In this document: positions 1 through 7,019 of the stretch, piece after piece
How positions within the stretch are numbered: the stretch's first letter is position 1
Layout of the letters: every line of letters starts with the position of its first letter
Origin: Firmicutes bacterium UBA5449
GTDB lineage: Bacteria > Bacillota > SHA-98 > UBA4971
DNA length: 10,888 nucleotides
Reading direction: 5' to 3'
Assembly: GCA_002424305.1 (NCBI GenBank)
Contig: DIQZ01000095.1
Coordinates: 53,546 to 64,433 of the forward strand
Program-made: the position numbers and the translations under genes
The notes under the pieces: generated by a model
Told to the model about the DNA's origin: nothing
The model's input: only the letters and a program-made list of their open reading frames with translations
Database searches by the model: none

Positions 1-114
1 GTCAGAAGACATAATATTGGCATGCGATTGGGCGTCGCGCGGTGGGCACAGTATCAAGCATTATTAAGCTTGGCTGCATTGCGCGATGCCAAGATGTACA
101 AGGACGATTCATGA
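1..114 (+). CDS. 3' end of an unrecognised upstream gene (partial)
   Basis: Frame 1 is open from the window edge to a TGA at 112-114, giving 37 residues that end in ...DAKMYKDDS. The other two plus frames close earlier: frame 3 at once and frame 2 at position 66. The stop lies 19 nt before the greA start, and the greA ribosome binding site fills the gap, which is the spacing expected of an upstream operon partner. The tail is basic and then alternates hydrophobic and small residues (VARWAQYQALLSLAALRDAK), consistent with a terminal helix. I do not recognise the family. It does not look like the C-terminus of DusB, a common neighbour of greA-lysS in Bacillota. An internal ATG at 22 could begin a very short ORF, but no ribosome binding site is evident there. 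Confidence 0.5.
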   Translation, partial: VRRHNIGMRLGVARWAQYQALLSLAALRDAKMYKDDS

Positions 115-133
115 TTAAGGAGGCATCAGCAGT

Positions 134-607
134 ATGGCGCAGAAGGTAGTTCTTACCCTGGAAGGGCTCAAGAAACTTGAAAAGGAACTAGGGCACCTTA
201 AGACTACCAGGCGGCGCGAAGTTGCAGCTAGAATCAAGGATGCTAAGGCTTTTGGCGACATTACCGACAACTCAGAATATGAGGACGCCAAGAATGAGCA
301 GGCATTTGTTGAAGGGCGCATTGCCCAACTGGAGGCTATGCTCAGAAATGCCGAGATCATTGATGAAGACGAGCTTGACACAGATACTGTCCGCCTAGGG
401 TCAAGGGTAAAGCTAAAGGATCTGAATGAAGGAGATGTCTTTGAGTATATAATTGTCGGTTCAGCGGAAGCTGATCCCGGCAATTCCCGTATTTCCAATG
501 AGTCCCCTGTAGGTAAGGCAATTTTAGGTAAATCCGCCGGTAGTATTGTGGATGTCTTTGCGCCTGTAGGGACTCTCCAGTTCCAAGTCTTAGAAATTTC
601 GAGGTGA
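134..607 (+). CDS. greA: Transcription elongation factor GreA
   Basis: GreA enters the secondary channel of stalled, backtracked RNA polymerase and stimulates cleavage of the nascent RNA 3' end. The 157-aa length is normal for the family (E. coli 158). Residues 1-75 form the N-terminal antiparallel coiled coil. Its tip carries the signature GDITDNSEYEDAK (41-53), where Asp42 and Asp45 occupy the positions of the two acidic residues that act on the active-site Mg2+. The second is Glu in E. coli, so Asp here is a conservative change. Residues 80-157 are the FKBP-like C-terminal domain, including SNESPVGKAILGK. The start is supported by AAGGAGG at 117-123, ten bases before the ATG. lysS follows after 4 nt, so the two are probably co-transcribed. 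Confidence 0.96.
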   Translation: MAQKVVLTLEGLKKLEKELGHLKTTRRREVAARIKDAKAFGDITDNSEYEDAKNEQAFVEGRIAQLEAMLRNAEIIDEDELDTDTVRLGSRVKLKDLNEGDVFEYIIVGSAEADPGNSRISNESPVGKAILGKSAGSIVDVFAPVGTLQFQVLEISR

Positions 608-611
608 TAAG

Positions 612-2117
612 ATGAACCTGGAAAGCAACGGAGGGAATGACGGAGAATTATCTTATCCACAACTTGATAACGAACACATGCGCGTTCGGATGCAGAAATT
701 GGAAGCCCTCCGGGCCAAGGGTGTGGATCCTTTTGGAGCCAGATTTGAGAGAACGCATCTTAGTAAGGACATCATAGACGATTTCCAAGATCTTGACGGG
801 AGTGTCGTGAGGATAGCAGGTCGACTAATGGCCATGCGGAGTCATGGTAAGGCGACTTTTGCGGATGTCCTTGATCTTTCCGGACGCATACAAGTGTATA
901 CAAGGGTTGATGCTCTCGGTGAGGATGATTATGAACTTTTTACATCCCTGGATATTGGGGACATCATAGGCGTAGTAGGTAAGGTCTTTCGCACCCGTAG
1001 AGGCGAAGTAAGCGTTGAGATAGAAGGATTCGTTCTTCTTTGTAAGGCGCTTCGACCTTTGCCTGAAAAGTGGCATGGCCTGGTCGATATTGACCTTCGC
1101 TATAGGCAGCGCTATCTTGACCTTATCGTTAATCCTGATGTGCGTCGAGTGTTCCTTCAGCGTACTGCCGTGCTCAAAGCAGTCAGGGAATACCTTGATT
1201 CACGTGGCTTTATTGAAGTTGAGACTTCGTCTTTGCACACGATTCCCGGAGGGGCAAGTGCAAGGCCTTTTATTACACATCACAATGCCCTTGATATTGA
1301 TCTTTATATGAGAATTGCGCTGGAACTCCACTTAAAGCGCCTGATAGTAGGCGGACTTGAGAAAGTCTACGAGCTTGGTCGGGTATATCGAAACGAAGGC
1401 ATATCTACTAAGCATAATCCCGAATTTACTATGCTTGAACTATATGAGGCGTATGCGGATTACACTGACATGATGAATATTGCGGAAAATCTCATCCACC
1501 ATGTTGCAATGAAGGTGCTCGGAACATCGACTGTAGAGTGTCAGGGCAAAGAAATAGATCTTACGCCGCCGTGGTCGAGGCTTACTATGGTTGAGGCGGT
1601 ACTAAAACATACAGGCGTAGACTTTGCTAAGATCGAGACAGACGAAGATGCCGAGAAAGCAGCCAAGTCGCTTGGGGTCGAATTAGGAAGTGACCGTTCA
1701 AGGGGTGCTATCTTGGCTGAAATCTACGATAAACTGGTTGAGCCGGAACTGATAGTGCCTACTTTCATCACAGACTATCCTATAGAAGTATCGCCATTGG
1801 CCAGAAGGAGAAAGGATGACCCTCGTTACACATATCGGTTTGAACTGATTATTGGCGGTCGTGAAATGGCGAATGCTTTTAGTGAGCTAAATGACCCTAT
1901 TGATCAACGAGAACGTTTCGAAGCCCAAGTTGCGTTGCGTGACATGGGCGATGACGAAGCCCATATGATGGATGAGGATTTCTTGTTTGCTCTTGAACAC
2001 GGTATGCCACCTACAGGAGGCATGGGTATAGGCATTGACCGACTAGTGATGCTTATAACTAATCAGGATTCCATAAGGGATGTAGTCCTATTCCCGACGA
2101 TGCGCCCTAGATCATAG
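612..2117 (+). CDS. lysS: Lysyl-tRNA synthetase, class II (LysRS)
   Basis: Charges tRNA-Lys with lysine in the cytosol. The 501-aa length matches bacterial class II LysRS (about 495-505). The N-terminal OB-fold anticodon-binding domain spans about residues 60-150. The linker LPEKWHGLVDIDLRYRQRYL (150-169) is typical of the family. The catalytic core contains IPGGASARPF (211-220), motif 2 RVYRNEGISTKHNPEF (257-272) and motif 3 GMGIGIDRLVML near the C-terminus, followed by the usual FPTMRP ending. One oddity is motif 1: it reads GFIEVETSSL, with Ser206 where class II synthetases have a near-invariant proline (see findings). GAGGTGA (601-607), overlapping the greA stop, is the ribosome binding site. 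The neighbour greA and the normal length indicate the main housekeeping enzyme rather than a paralogue. Confidence 0.96.
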   Translation: MNLESNGGNDGELSYPQLDNEHMRVRMQKLEALRAKGVDPFGARFERTHLSKDIIDDFQDLDGSVVRIAGRLMAMRSHGKATFADVLDLSGRIQVYTRVDALGEDDYELFTSLDIGDIIGVVGKVFRTRRGEVSVEIEGFVLLCKALRPLPEKWHGLVDIDLRYRQRYLDLIVNPDVRRVFLQRTAVLKAVREYLDSRGFIEVETSSLHTIPGGASARPFITHHNALDIDLYMRIALELHLKRLIVGGLEKVYELGRVYRNEGISTKHNPEFTMLELYEAYADYTDMMNIAENLIHHVAMKVLGTSTVECQGKEIDLTPPWSRLTMVEAVLKHTGVDFAKIETDEDAEKAAKSLGVELGSDRSRGAILAEIYDKLVEPELIVPTFITDYPIEVSPLARRRKDDPRYTYRFELIIGGREMANAFSELNDPIDQRERFEAQVALRDMGDDEAHMMDEDFLFALEHGMPPTGGMGIGIDRLVMLITNQDSIRDVVLFPTMRPRS

Positions 2118-2153
2118 GTGGAATACAGGTGAAATACATCGGATACCATAGTT

Positions 2154-2179
2154 CCGCCGCTCTTGACTTAGAGCGGCGG
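2154..2179. repeat. Perfect 9-bp GC-rich palindrome after lysS
   Basis: CCGCCGCTC (2154-2162) and GAGCGGCGG (2171-2179) are exact reverse complements separated by the 8-nt loop TTGACTTA. The palindrome begins 37 nt after the lysS stop. As RNA it could form a strong hairpin at the 3' end of the greA-lysS message, but no T-tract follows, so it is not a canonical intrinsic terminator. The loop contains the -35 hexamer of the tRNA promoter. Confidence 0.8.
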
Positions 2180-2192
2180 GATGTGCTAGTAT
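2163..2192 (+). promoter_or_regulatory. Sigma-A-type promoter for the tRNA-Ala gene
   Basis: The -35 box TTGACT (2163-2168) and -10 box TAGTAT (2187-2192) are separated by 18 bp. TG at 2184-2185 makes an extended -10 (TGC-TAGTAT). Transcription would start near 2199, giving a 5' leader of about 50 nt before the mature tRNA. The -35 box sits exactly in the loop of the 2154-2179 palindrome. Thirteen bases here (CGGGATGTGCTAG, 2177-2189) recur at the por promoter. Confidence 0.7.
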
Positions 2193-2250
2193 CTCAACGA
2201 GAACTTAGTTCCTAAAGGATAACTCAAAAAGCGTAGAACATCTCTGAAGT

Positions 2251-2326
2251 GGGGACGTAGCTCAGTTGGGAGAGCGCGTGAATCGCACTCACGAGGTCGG
2301 GAGTTCGAATCTCCTCGTCTCCACCA
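2251..2326 (+). tRNA. tRNA-Ala (anticodon CGC)
   Basis: A complete 76-nt cloverleaf with encoded CCA (2324-2326) folds by hand. The acceptor stem is GGGGACG/CGTCTCC and contains the G3-U70 wobble pair that is the main alanine identity element. The D arm is GCTC/GAGC. The anticodon stem is CGTGA/TCACG with loop ATCGCAC, placing CGC at 2284-2286, which reads the Ala codon GCG. The T arm is GGGAG-TTCGAAT-CTCCT with one G-U pair. The discriminator base is A. The G3-U70 pair independently supports the Ala assignment. It is a single gene with its own promoter upstream and terminator downstream. Confidence 0.97.
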
Positions 2327-2349
2327 TTTGTGTTTTCACTGTTCGTATT

Positions 2350-2371
2350 GCGCCCTGAAAGGCGCTTTTTT
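2350..2371 (+). terminator. Intrinsic terminator of the tRNA-Ala gene
   Basis: GCGCC (2350-2354), a six-base loop and GGCGC (2361-2365) are followed directly by six T residues (2366-2371), a standard rho-independent terminator 24 nt after the tRNA. On the minus strand the hairpin is not followed by a T-run, so it probably does not serve the opposing protease gene well. Confidence 0.9.
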
Positions 2372-2402
2372 GTGTGCTTTTGTTGCGTCCTGATAGTTCC
2401 TA

Positions 2403-3260
2403 TTATCCTTCTTTTCCGCGAGGCGGAGATGATGGGGTTCTCCGCTCAAAAGGCACAGGCACGTATTGGACAGAAGGTCTACGCTGGGCAGGCTGTGGAT
2501 AGAGCTCCATAAGCCCATATACCTCGCCCGGCATCTCGTTACACACAGCAAGGCCCATATCACGTAGCATTTTACACGTAATTGGATAATCGTGAGTCCA
2601 GCGGCCTTCTGTTAGGGTTCTGGCAATGTCTTGTGCTTTATCCTCAGGGAATTTCTCTAATAGCAGGTTATAGACACTTTCATAGACTTGAACCATGGCT
2701 TTTGCAGCCATATCCCCCAATATCAGGGTAGTATCATCCAGTGAATTCTTCTCTTTTTGCTCAATAGCTTTAAGTATGGATACTGCGGGATAATTGCCAA
2801 GTTGGGGGTCTATTGGGCCTAAGACTGCATGTTCATCCATGATTATCTTGTCCGCTGCAAGCGCCAGAAGAGTGCCTCCTGACATTGCGTAGTGGGGTAC
2901 AAATACTGTGACGTTTGCTTCATGTTCTGCTACAGCCCTTGCAATCTGCTCAGCGGCTAAGACCAGGCCACCCGGTGTATGAAGAATGATATCAATAGGC
3001 ACATCTTTCGGGGTGCGTCTTATCGCTCTTAGAACTTGCTCTGAGTCTTCAATATCAATATGACGGGAAATGGGGATCCCTAAGAAACTAAAGGCCTCCA
3101 TCCGATGGATCATTGAAATAACCCGTGAGCCTCTTTTACGCGACAAGGTGTTGAGAAGTCTCACCCGAGCTAATTCTGTTCGCCTCCTGTTGAACAAAGG
3201 AGAGAGGAGACTTGATACTATTAACACTAGCCACAAGATATTAAACAAGGAACCGGCCAT
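2403..3260 (-). CDS. SDH-family, membrane-anchored ClpP/SppA-fold serine protease
   Basis: A 285-aa protein of the serine dehydrogenase proteinase (SDH/SppA-like, crotonase-fold) family. Members are proteases of poorly defined physiological role. Residues 5-23 form one hydrophobic N-terminal segment followed by RRR, so a membrane anchor with the catalytic domain in the cytosol is the likely topology. Sequence signatures are IDIILHTPGG (89-98), the oxyanion-side glycine loop, and VPHYAMSGGTLLALAADKIIM (121-141), with Ser127 the likely nucleophile. DEHAVLGPIDPQLG (142-155) is also typical of the family. The tail from about 255 is proline- and arginine-rich and probably disordered. The start is supported by AGGAGGTT (3267-3274 on this strand), six bases from the ATG. 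It is a single minus-strand gene between the tRNA and patB, so the context does not suggest a substrate. The family call is firm; the function is not. Confidence 0.85.
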   Translation of the reverse strand: MAGSLFNILWLVLIVSSLLSPLFNRRRTELARVRLLNTLSRKRGSRVISMIHRMEAFSFLGIPISRHIDIEDSEQVLRAIRRTPKDVPIDIILHTPGGLVLAAEQIARAVAEHEANVTVFVPHYAMSGGTLLALAADKIIMDEHAVLGPIDPQLGNYPAVSILKAIEQKEKNSLDDTTLILGDMAAKAMVQVYESVYNLLLEKFPEDKAQDIARTLTEGRWTHDYPITCKMLRDMGLAVCNEMPGEVYGLMELYPQPAQRRPSVQYVPVPFERRTPSSPPRGKEG

Positions 3261-3266
3261 ATCAGT

Positions 3267-3274
3267 AACCTCCT
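3267..3274 (-). promoter_or_regulatory. Ribosome binding site of the SDH-family protease gene
   Basis: On the minus strand this reads AGGAGGTT, near-perfect complementarity to the 16S 3' end, with a 6-nt spacer to the ATG at 3260. It fixes the start codon ahead of the hydrophobic N-terminal segment. Confidence 0.85.
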
Positions 3275-3330
3275 AAATTGATCGTAAAATGTGCTATGCG
3301 TCCATGTGTTGATAAGGTGTCCATAATTTC

Positions 3331-3359
3331 AGTTTATCCAAAAGATAACATACATTCAA
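3331..3359 (-). promoter_or_regulatory. Candidate promoter for the SDH-family protease gene
   Basis: Read on the minus strand, TTGAAT (3354-3359) and TAAACT (3331-3336) are separated by 17 bp. Each box matches consensus at four of six positions. An imperfect inverted repeat (GTTTATC / GATAAC, 3332-3349) overlaps the -10 and spacer and could be an operator. The region 3261-3572 between the divergent genes holds this candidate, the weaker plus-strand candidate near 3426-3452 and no gene I can support. Confidence 0.35.
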
Positions 3360-3425
3360 GCCATGTCCGGAGTCTTCTATCTTCCCCCATACTACCATGA
3401 AACATCCACAATCACTTAGGCGTCC

Positions 3426-3452
3426 TTGCTAACTGCGCCGCCAGGGTATAAA
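3426..3452 (+). promoter_or_regulatory. Candidate promoter for the patB-pdxS-glyA group
   Basis: TTGCTA (3426-3431) lies 15 bp upstream of TATAAA (3447-3452), giving a good -10 and a moderate -35 with a short spacer. If used, the leader to the patB ATG at 3573 would be about 115 nt. No riboswitch fold was recognised in that leader. It is the best-looking plus-strand candidate between the divergent genes, but weak by itself. Confidence 0.35.
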
Positions 3453-3559
3453 TTAGAGTTAGTATTTCATAGGACACACGTCTCTTATGTAGAATCTCAA
3501 GATGCTATAGGATGAATTGATGAGCTAATGAAAGCGTTTGAGAAGTTTTTGAGTGTTAT

Positions 3560-3565
3560 GGAGGT
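3560..3565 (+). promoter_or_regulatory. Ribosome binding site fixing the patB start
   Basis: GGAGGT lies seven bases before the ATG at 3573. The in-frame ATG at 3528 has no comparable site, and the extra 15 residues it would add are absent from the PatB/MalY fold, so 3573 is preferred. Confidence 0.85.
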
Positions 3566-3572
3566 TTCGCTG

Positions 3573-4733
3573 ATGAAATCCTGCTTTGATTTTAATAAGA
3601 TAGTTGAGCGTCGGGGCACAAATTCTGTTAAGTGGGACTTACGGGATGACGATGTAATTCCCATGTGGGTTGCGGATATGGATTTTGAGGTGCCTTCTGA
3701 GGTGCAAGATGCAATAGTTAAACGAGCCACGCACGGTGTGTATGGTTACACGATCGAAGCGGATAGCTTCTCGAGCGCAGTGACAGATTGGGTTCGTCGC
3801 CGACATAGCTGGACCATAGAGCAAGAATGGGTAAAATTCAGTCCAGGTGTTATGCCTGGGATACGTGGGCTTCTTCAAGTTCTTACTCGCCCCGGGGACA
3901 ACGTGGTTCTTCAGTCTCCTGTATATCATCCTTTTTATGGCGCAATCATGGATGGCGGCTGCCATATACTTAATAATCAACTGAAGCTTGAGAACGGCCG
4001 CTACACAATAGATTTTCTTGATCTCAAGGAAAAGGCTAAAGATCCAAGGACAAGGGCCTTAATTCTTTGTAATCCTCATAACCCTGTGGGGAGAGTATGG
4101 ACGAGAGATGAGTTAACAAAGCTAGGGGCCATTTGCCTGGAGCATGAAGTTGTCGTGATTTCAGATGAAATCCACTCTGACATTATATATAGAGAGTATA
4201 CTCATACACCTTTAGCTTCTATTTGTGATGAATTCGCGCAAAACACCATTACATGTATAGCCCCTAGCAAAACGTTTAATTTGGCCGGGTTGGACACGGC
4301 ATGTCTTGTTATACCGGATCATAGGATACGCCGAGAGTATGCCGGCACAATCCTGCCAAAACAGGCGACAATTTTCGGAGGCATAGCGCTTGAAGCGGCA
4401 TATGCTTACGGAGAAAACTGGCTTGATGCGCTATTAGACTATCTAAGAGGTAACCGGGAATTCTTAAAAGGGTACATGAAGGCAAGGATTCCCCAGATCA
4501 AGATAATAGAGCCTGAAGGTACATACGTGGCTTGGTTAGATTGCAGGGAGCTTGGGATGGACAATGAAGCTCTCGAGAAGTTTATGTTGGAGAAGGCTAG
4601 GCTTTGGTTTAATCAAGGTTATCTTTTTGGGAGCGGGGGAGAGGGCTTTGTCAGAATGAACATTGGTTGTCCTCGTTCAATATTAGAGGAAGCCCTTGGC
4701 AGATTGGAGGAGGCAGTAAGCAACCTTGTTTAA
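3573..4733 (+). CDS. patB: PatB/MalY-type PLP-dependent aminotransferase / C-S beta-lyase
   Basis: A fold-type I PLP enzyme of the MalY/PatB group. Characterised members act as cystathionine beta-lyases (cystathionine to homocysteine, pyruvate and ammonia), and some also transaminate. The length from 3573 is 386 aa, matching PatB (about 387-390). The N-terminus FDFNKIVERRGTNSVKWD and VIPMWVADMDFEVP (28-41) are hallmarks of the group. PLP-site residues are CNPHNPVGRVW (166-176), Asp198 in ISDEIHSD, Lys233 in APSKTFNLAGL as the Schiff-base lysine, and Arg361 in FVRMNIGCPRS for the substrate carboxylate. pdxS follows after 59 nt and glyA after that, suggesting an operon centred on PLP. Plain aminotransferase activity cannot be excluded from sequence. 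Confidence 0.9.
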   Translation: MKSCFDFNKIVERRGTNSVKWDLRDDDVIPMWVADMDFEVPSEVQDAIVKRATHGVYGYTIEADSFSSAVTDWVRRRHSWTIEQEWVKFSPGVMPGIRGLLQVLTRPGDNVVLQSPVYHPFYGAIMDGGCHILNNQLKLENGRYTIDFLDLKEKAKDPRTRALILCNPHNPVGRVWTRDELTKLGAICLEHEVVVISDEIHSDIIYREYTHTPLASICDEFAQNTITCIAPSKTFNLAGLDTACLVIPDHRIRREYAGTILPKQATIFGGIALEAAYAYGENWLDALLDYLRGNREFLKGYMKARIPQIKIIEPEGTYVAWLDCRELGMDNEALEKFMLEKARLWFNQGYLFGSGGEGFVRMNIGCPRSILEEALGRLEEAVSNLV

Positions 4734-4777
4734 TCAGGCTCACTGTAGTAAAATGGCAATGGAAATCTGAACCCAAT

Positions 4778-4783
4778 GGAGGG
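4778..4783 (+). promoter_or_regulatory. Ribosome binding site fixing the pdxS start
   Basis: GGAGGG ends nine bases before the ATG at 4793. An in-frame ATG at 4667 lies inside patB and would add 42 residues unlike any PdxS N-terminus. Starting at 4793 places the catalytic residues on the standard PdxS numbering. Confidence 0.85.
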
Positions 4784-4792
4784 ACCACAAAG

Positions 4793-5677
4793 ATGGGGAA
4801 TAGGTCATCAGTTGAAGCCAAGAGGGCTATTGCGGAGAAGTTCAGAGGCGGCGTAATCATGGATGTTACCACTCCTGAGCAGGCAAAAATTGCAGAAGAT
4901 GCCGGCGCTATTGCAGTAATGGCATTGGAACGAGTGCCTGCAGACATAAGGGCTCACGGTGGAATTGCCAGGATGTCAAATCCTGACATGGTACACTCTA
5001 TTATGGAAGCAGTAGAAATCCCTGTCATGGCCAAGTGCCGTATCGGCCATTTTGTTGAAGCTCAGATTCTCGAAGCCCTTGGAGTTGACTTTATAGATGA
5101 AAGTGAAGTTCTGACCCCTGCTGATGAAGAGCACCACATAGACAAGCATCAGTTCAAGGTTCCTTTTGTGTGCGGGTGCCGTAATCTGGGAGAGGCGCTT
5201 CGCCGTATTGCTGAAGGAGCAGCAATGATGCGCACAAAGGGTGAGCCGGGTACAGGAGATATAGTAGAAGCTGTTCGACACATGAGACGTGTGCAGAGTG
5301 AGATTCGTAGACTTGCCGGGATGCGTGACGATGAGCTTATGGCAATAGCCAGGGATATGCAAGCCCCATATGAATTGGTTGTATGGGTAGCCGGGGAAGG
5401 CAGACTTCCGGTAGTTAATCTTGCTGCCGGTGGAGTGGCTACTCCTGCGGATGCAGCCCTCATGATGCAGCTAGGCTCTGAAGGGGTATTTGTCGGGTCA
5501 GGAATATTTAAGTCTGATGATCCGCCTGCAAGGGCTAAGGCGATTGTTGAAGCTACCGCTAACTACAACAACCCTGATATCCTCTTGAAGATATCAAAAG
5601 GGCTTGGAAAACCTATGGACGGGCTGGCGGCAGCGACTCTCAAAGAAGAGGAGAGACTGCAAGTCAGGGGCTGGTAG
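4793..5677 (+). CDS. pdxS: Pyridoxal 5'-phosphate synthase subunit PdxS (Pdx1)
   Basis: PdxS builds PLP from ribose 5-phosphate, glyceraldehyde 3-phosphate and ammonia in the DXP-independent route. It normally receives ammonia from the glutaminase PdxT and forms a dodecamer. The 294-aa product has the standard length. Asp24 (VIMDVT), Lys81 (VMAKCRIGHF) and Lys149 (RTKGEPGTG) fall at the same numbers as in the Bacillus enzyme; the two lysines carry the covalent intermediates. The signatures AVMALERVPADIR and PVVNLAAGGVATPADAALMM are also present, the latter forming part of the phosphate-binding region. The C-terminal tail EERLQVRGW is the usual type. pdxT is not adjacent: the next gene is glyA, 60 nt downstream. 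Using free ammonia or a distant pdxT are both possible. Confidence 0.97.
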   Translation: MGNRSSVEAKRAIAEKFRGGVIMDVTTPEQAKIAEDAGAIAVMALERVPADIRAHGGIARMSNPDMVHSIMEAVEIPVMAKCRIGHFVEAQILEALGVDFIDESEVLTPADEEHHIDKHQFKVPFVCGCRNLGEALRRIAEGAAMMRTKGEPGTGDIVEAVRHMRRVQSEIRRLAGMRDDELMAIARDMQAPYELVVWVAGEGRLPVVNLAAGGVATPADAALMMQLGSEGVFVGSGIFKSDDPPARAKAIVEATANYNNPDILLKISKGLGKPMDGLAAATLKEEERLQVRGW

Positions 5678-5737
5678 ACTATTACGTAGACTGGGTAAAC
5701 CCTTGGAAGAATCATCCCAAAGGGGAGGGCATAATCA

Positions 5738-6985
5738 GTGTACAATATTGTTAGAGCCATTGACCCGGAAGTTGCTGAAGCATTGCAGGCAGAAACGGAA
5801 CGTCAGAGGTGTAACATTGAGCTGATCGCCTCGGAGAACTTCACAAGTAGGGCGGTCATGGAAGCGCAGGGGTCGACTGCAACCAATAAGTATGCAGAAG
5901 GTTACCCCGGTAAGCGCTATTATGGTGGATGTGAGTTTGTCGATGTTATCGAGACCCTTGCGATAGAGCGGGCAAAAGCTTTGTTTGGCGCAGAACATGC
6001 TAATGTGCAACCTCACTCAGGGTCACAGGCCAACACAGCCGTTTATTTTGCTATGCTTTCGCCGGGCGATACTGTTCTTGGGATGGATCTTTCACATGGT
6101 GGACATCTTACCCATGGCCACCCCATTAACCTCTCAGGTAAGTACTTTAATTTTATCCCTTATGGAGTCACCAAAGAGACAGAAACTATTGATTATGATG
6201 CCCTTATGAGGCTTGCCAAGGCACACAAGCCGAAGATGATCGTGGCAGGTGCCAGCGCATATCCTAGAATTATTGATTTTCCGGTAATACGTCGCATTGC
6301 TGACGAGGTAGGCGCTCTTGTGCTAGTAGATATGGCTCATATCGCAGGGCTTGTGGCTACAGGTCTTCATCCCAGTCCGGTTCCTTACGCTGAGTTTGTT
6401 ACTACTACAACACACAAGACTCTTCGCGGGCCACGAGGCGGATTGATTCTATGTCAGGCGAGCTTCGCAAAGAGAATAGACCAGGCCATATTCCCGGGAA
6501 CTCAGGGAGGACCGCTGATGCACGTGATTGCAGGGAAGGCTGTCGCTCTGAAAGAAGCTGCTTCGCCTGGGTTCAAAACCTACCAGACACAGGTAGTAAG
6601 GAATGCAGCAGTCTTTGCCTCTGCGCTTATGAATCGCGGTTTCCGAGTTATTTCCGGAGGCACGGACAACCATTTGATGTTAGTGAGCGTCAGGGAACAT
6701 GGGTTAACCGGGCTTAAAGCTGAGAAACTCCTTGACAGTTGCGGAATTACTGTGAATAAGAACACGATCCCATTTGATCCTGAGAGGCCTTTTGTCACCA
6801 GTGGATTGAGAATTGGGACTCCGGCAGTGACAACGCGAGGTATGAAAGAATCTGAAATGCAAGAGATAGCCGGGATTATTGCGGACGTTCTGGATAACCC
6901 CGATGATGAAAACGTGATGGAGAATGCCAAGAATAAGGTGGAAAATCTGACGAAGCGTTTTCCCTTATATCCGGAACTGATCTGA
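5738..6985 (+). CDS. glyA: Serine hydroxymethyltransferase (SHMT)
   Basis: Interconverts serine plus tetrahydrofolate with glycine plus 5,10-methylene-THF, supplying one-carbon units; it uses PLP. The 415-aa length is normal for bacterial GlyA. Visible motifs are LIASENFTS (29-37), TNKYAEGYPGKRYYGG (49-64), HSGSQAN (93-99), LVDMAHIAGLVATG (196-209) and VTTTTHKTLRGPRGG (221-235), with Lys227 as the PLP Schiff-base lysine (Lys226-229 in characterised enzymes). The start is a GTG at 5738, supported by AGGGGAGGG (5721-5729) with a nine-base spacer. It is the last gene of the patB-pdxS-glyA group. Its 3' end faces the convergent CBS-PAS-HD gene across a long hairpin. Confidence 0.97.
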   Translation: MYNIVRAIDPEVAEALQAETERQRCNIELIASENFTSRAVMEAQGSTATNKYAEGYPGKRYYGGCEFVDVIETLAIERAKALFGAEHANVQPHSGSQANTAVYFAMLSPGDTVLGMDLSHGGHLTHGHPINLSGKYFNFIPYGVTKETETIDYDALMRLAKAHKPKMIVAGASAYPRIIDFPVIRRIADEVGALVLVDMAHIAGLVATGLHPSPVPYAEFVTTTTHKTLRGPRGGLILCQASFAKRIDQAIFPGTQGGPLMHVIAGKAVALKEAASPGFKTYQTQVVRNAAVFASALMNRGFRVISGGTDNHLMLVSVREHGLTGLKAEKLLDSCGITVNKNTIPFDPERPFVTSGLRIGTPAVTTRGMKESEMQEIAGIIADVLDNPDDENVMENAKNKVENLTKRFPLYPELI

Positions 6986-7019
6986 GAATAAAACTGCTTG
7001 GAGAATAACTTCCAGTATT

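Noticed and set aside
115..660. Long minus-strand ORF of 181 codons opposite greA
   Set aside because: Low-complexity serine-rich translation typical of an antisense shadow of a charged coding region; greA is unambiguous.
2251..2402. tRNA gene as an integration site for a mobile element
   Set aside because: No integrase, no repeat of the tRNA 3' end elsewhere in the window, and ordinary chromosomal genes on both sides.
2330..2512. Small plus-strand ORF directly after the tRNA
   Set aside because: It reads through the intrinsic terminator and into the 3' end of the opposing protease gene and has no ribosome binding site.
3453..3572. Riboswitch or T-box in the leader of the patB-pdxS-glyA group
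   Set aside because: No T-box sequence, terminator/antiterminator pair or known PLP, SAM or glycine riboswitch core could be recognised by eye.
4667..4792. N-terminal extension of pdxS from an upstream ATG
   Set aside because: It lies mainly inside patB in another frame, and a good ribosome binding site and standard residue numbering support 4793.
5674..5692. Direct repeat GTAGACT twice between pdxS and glyA
   Set aside because: Seven bases with a five-base spacer spanning a stop codon; expected by chance and without any further copies.
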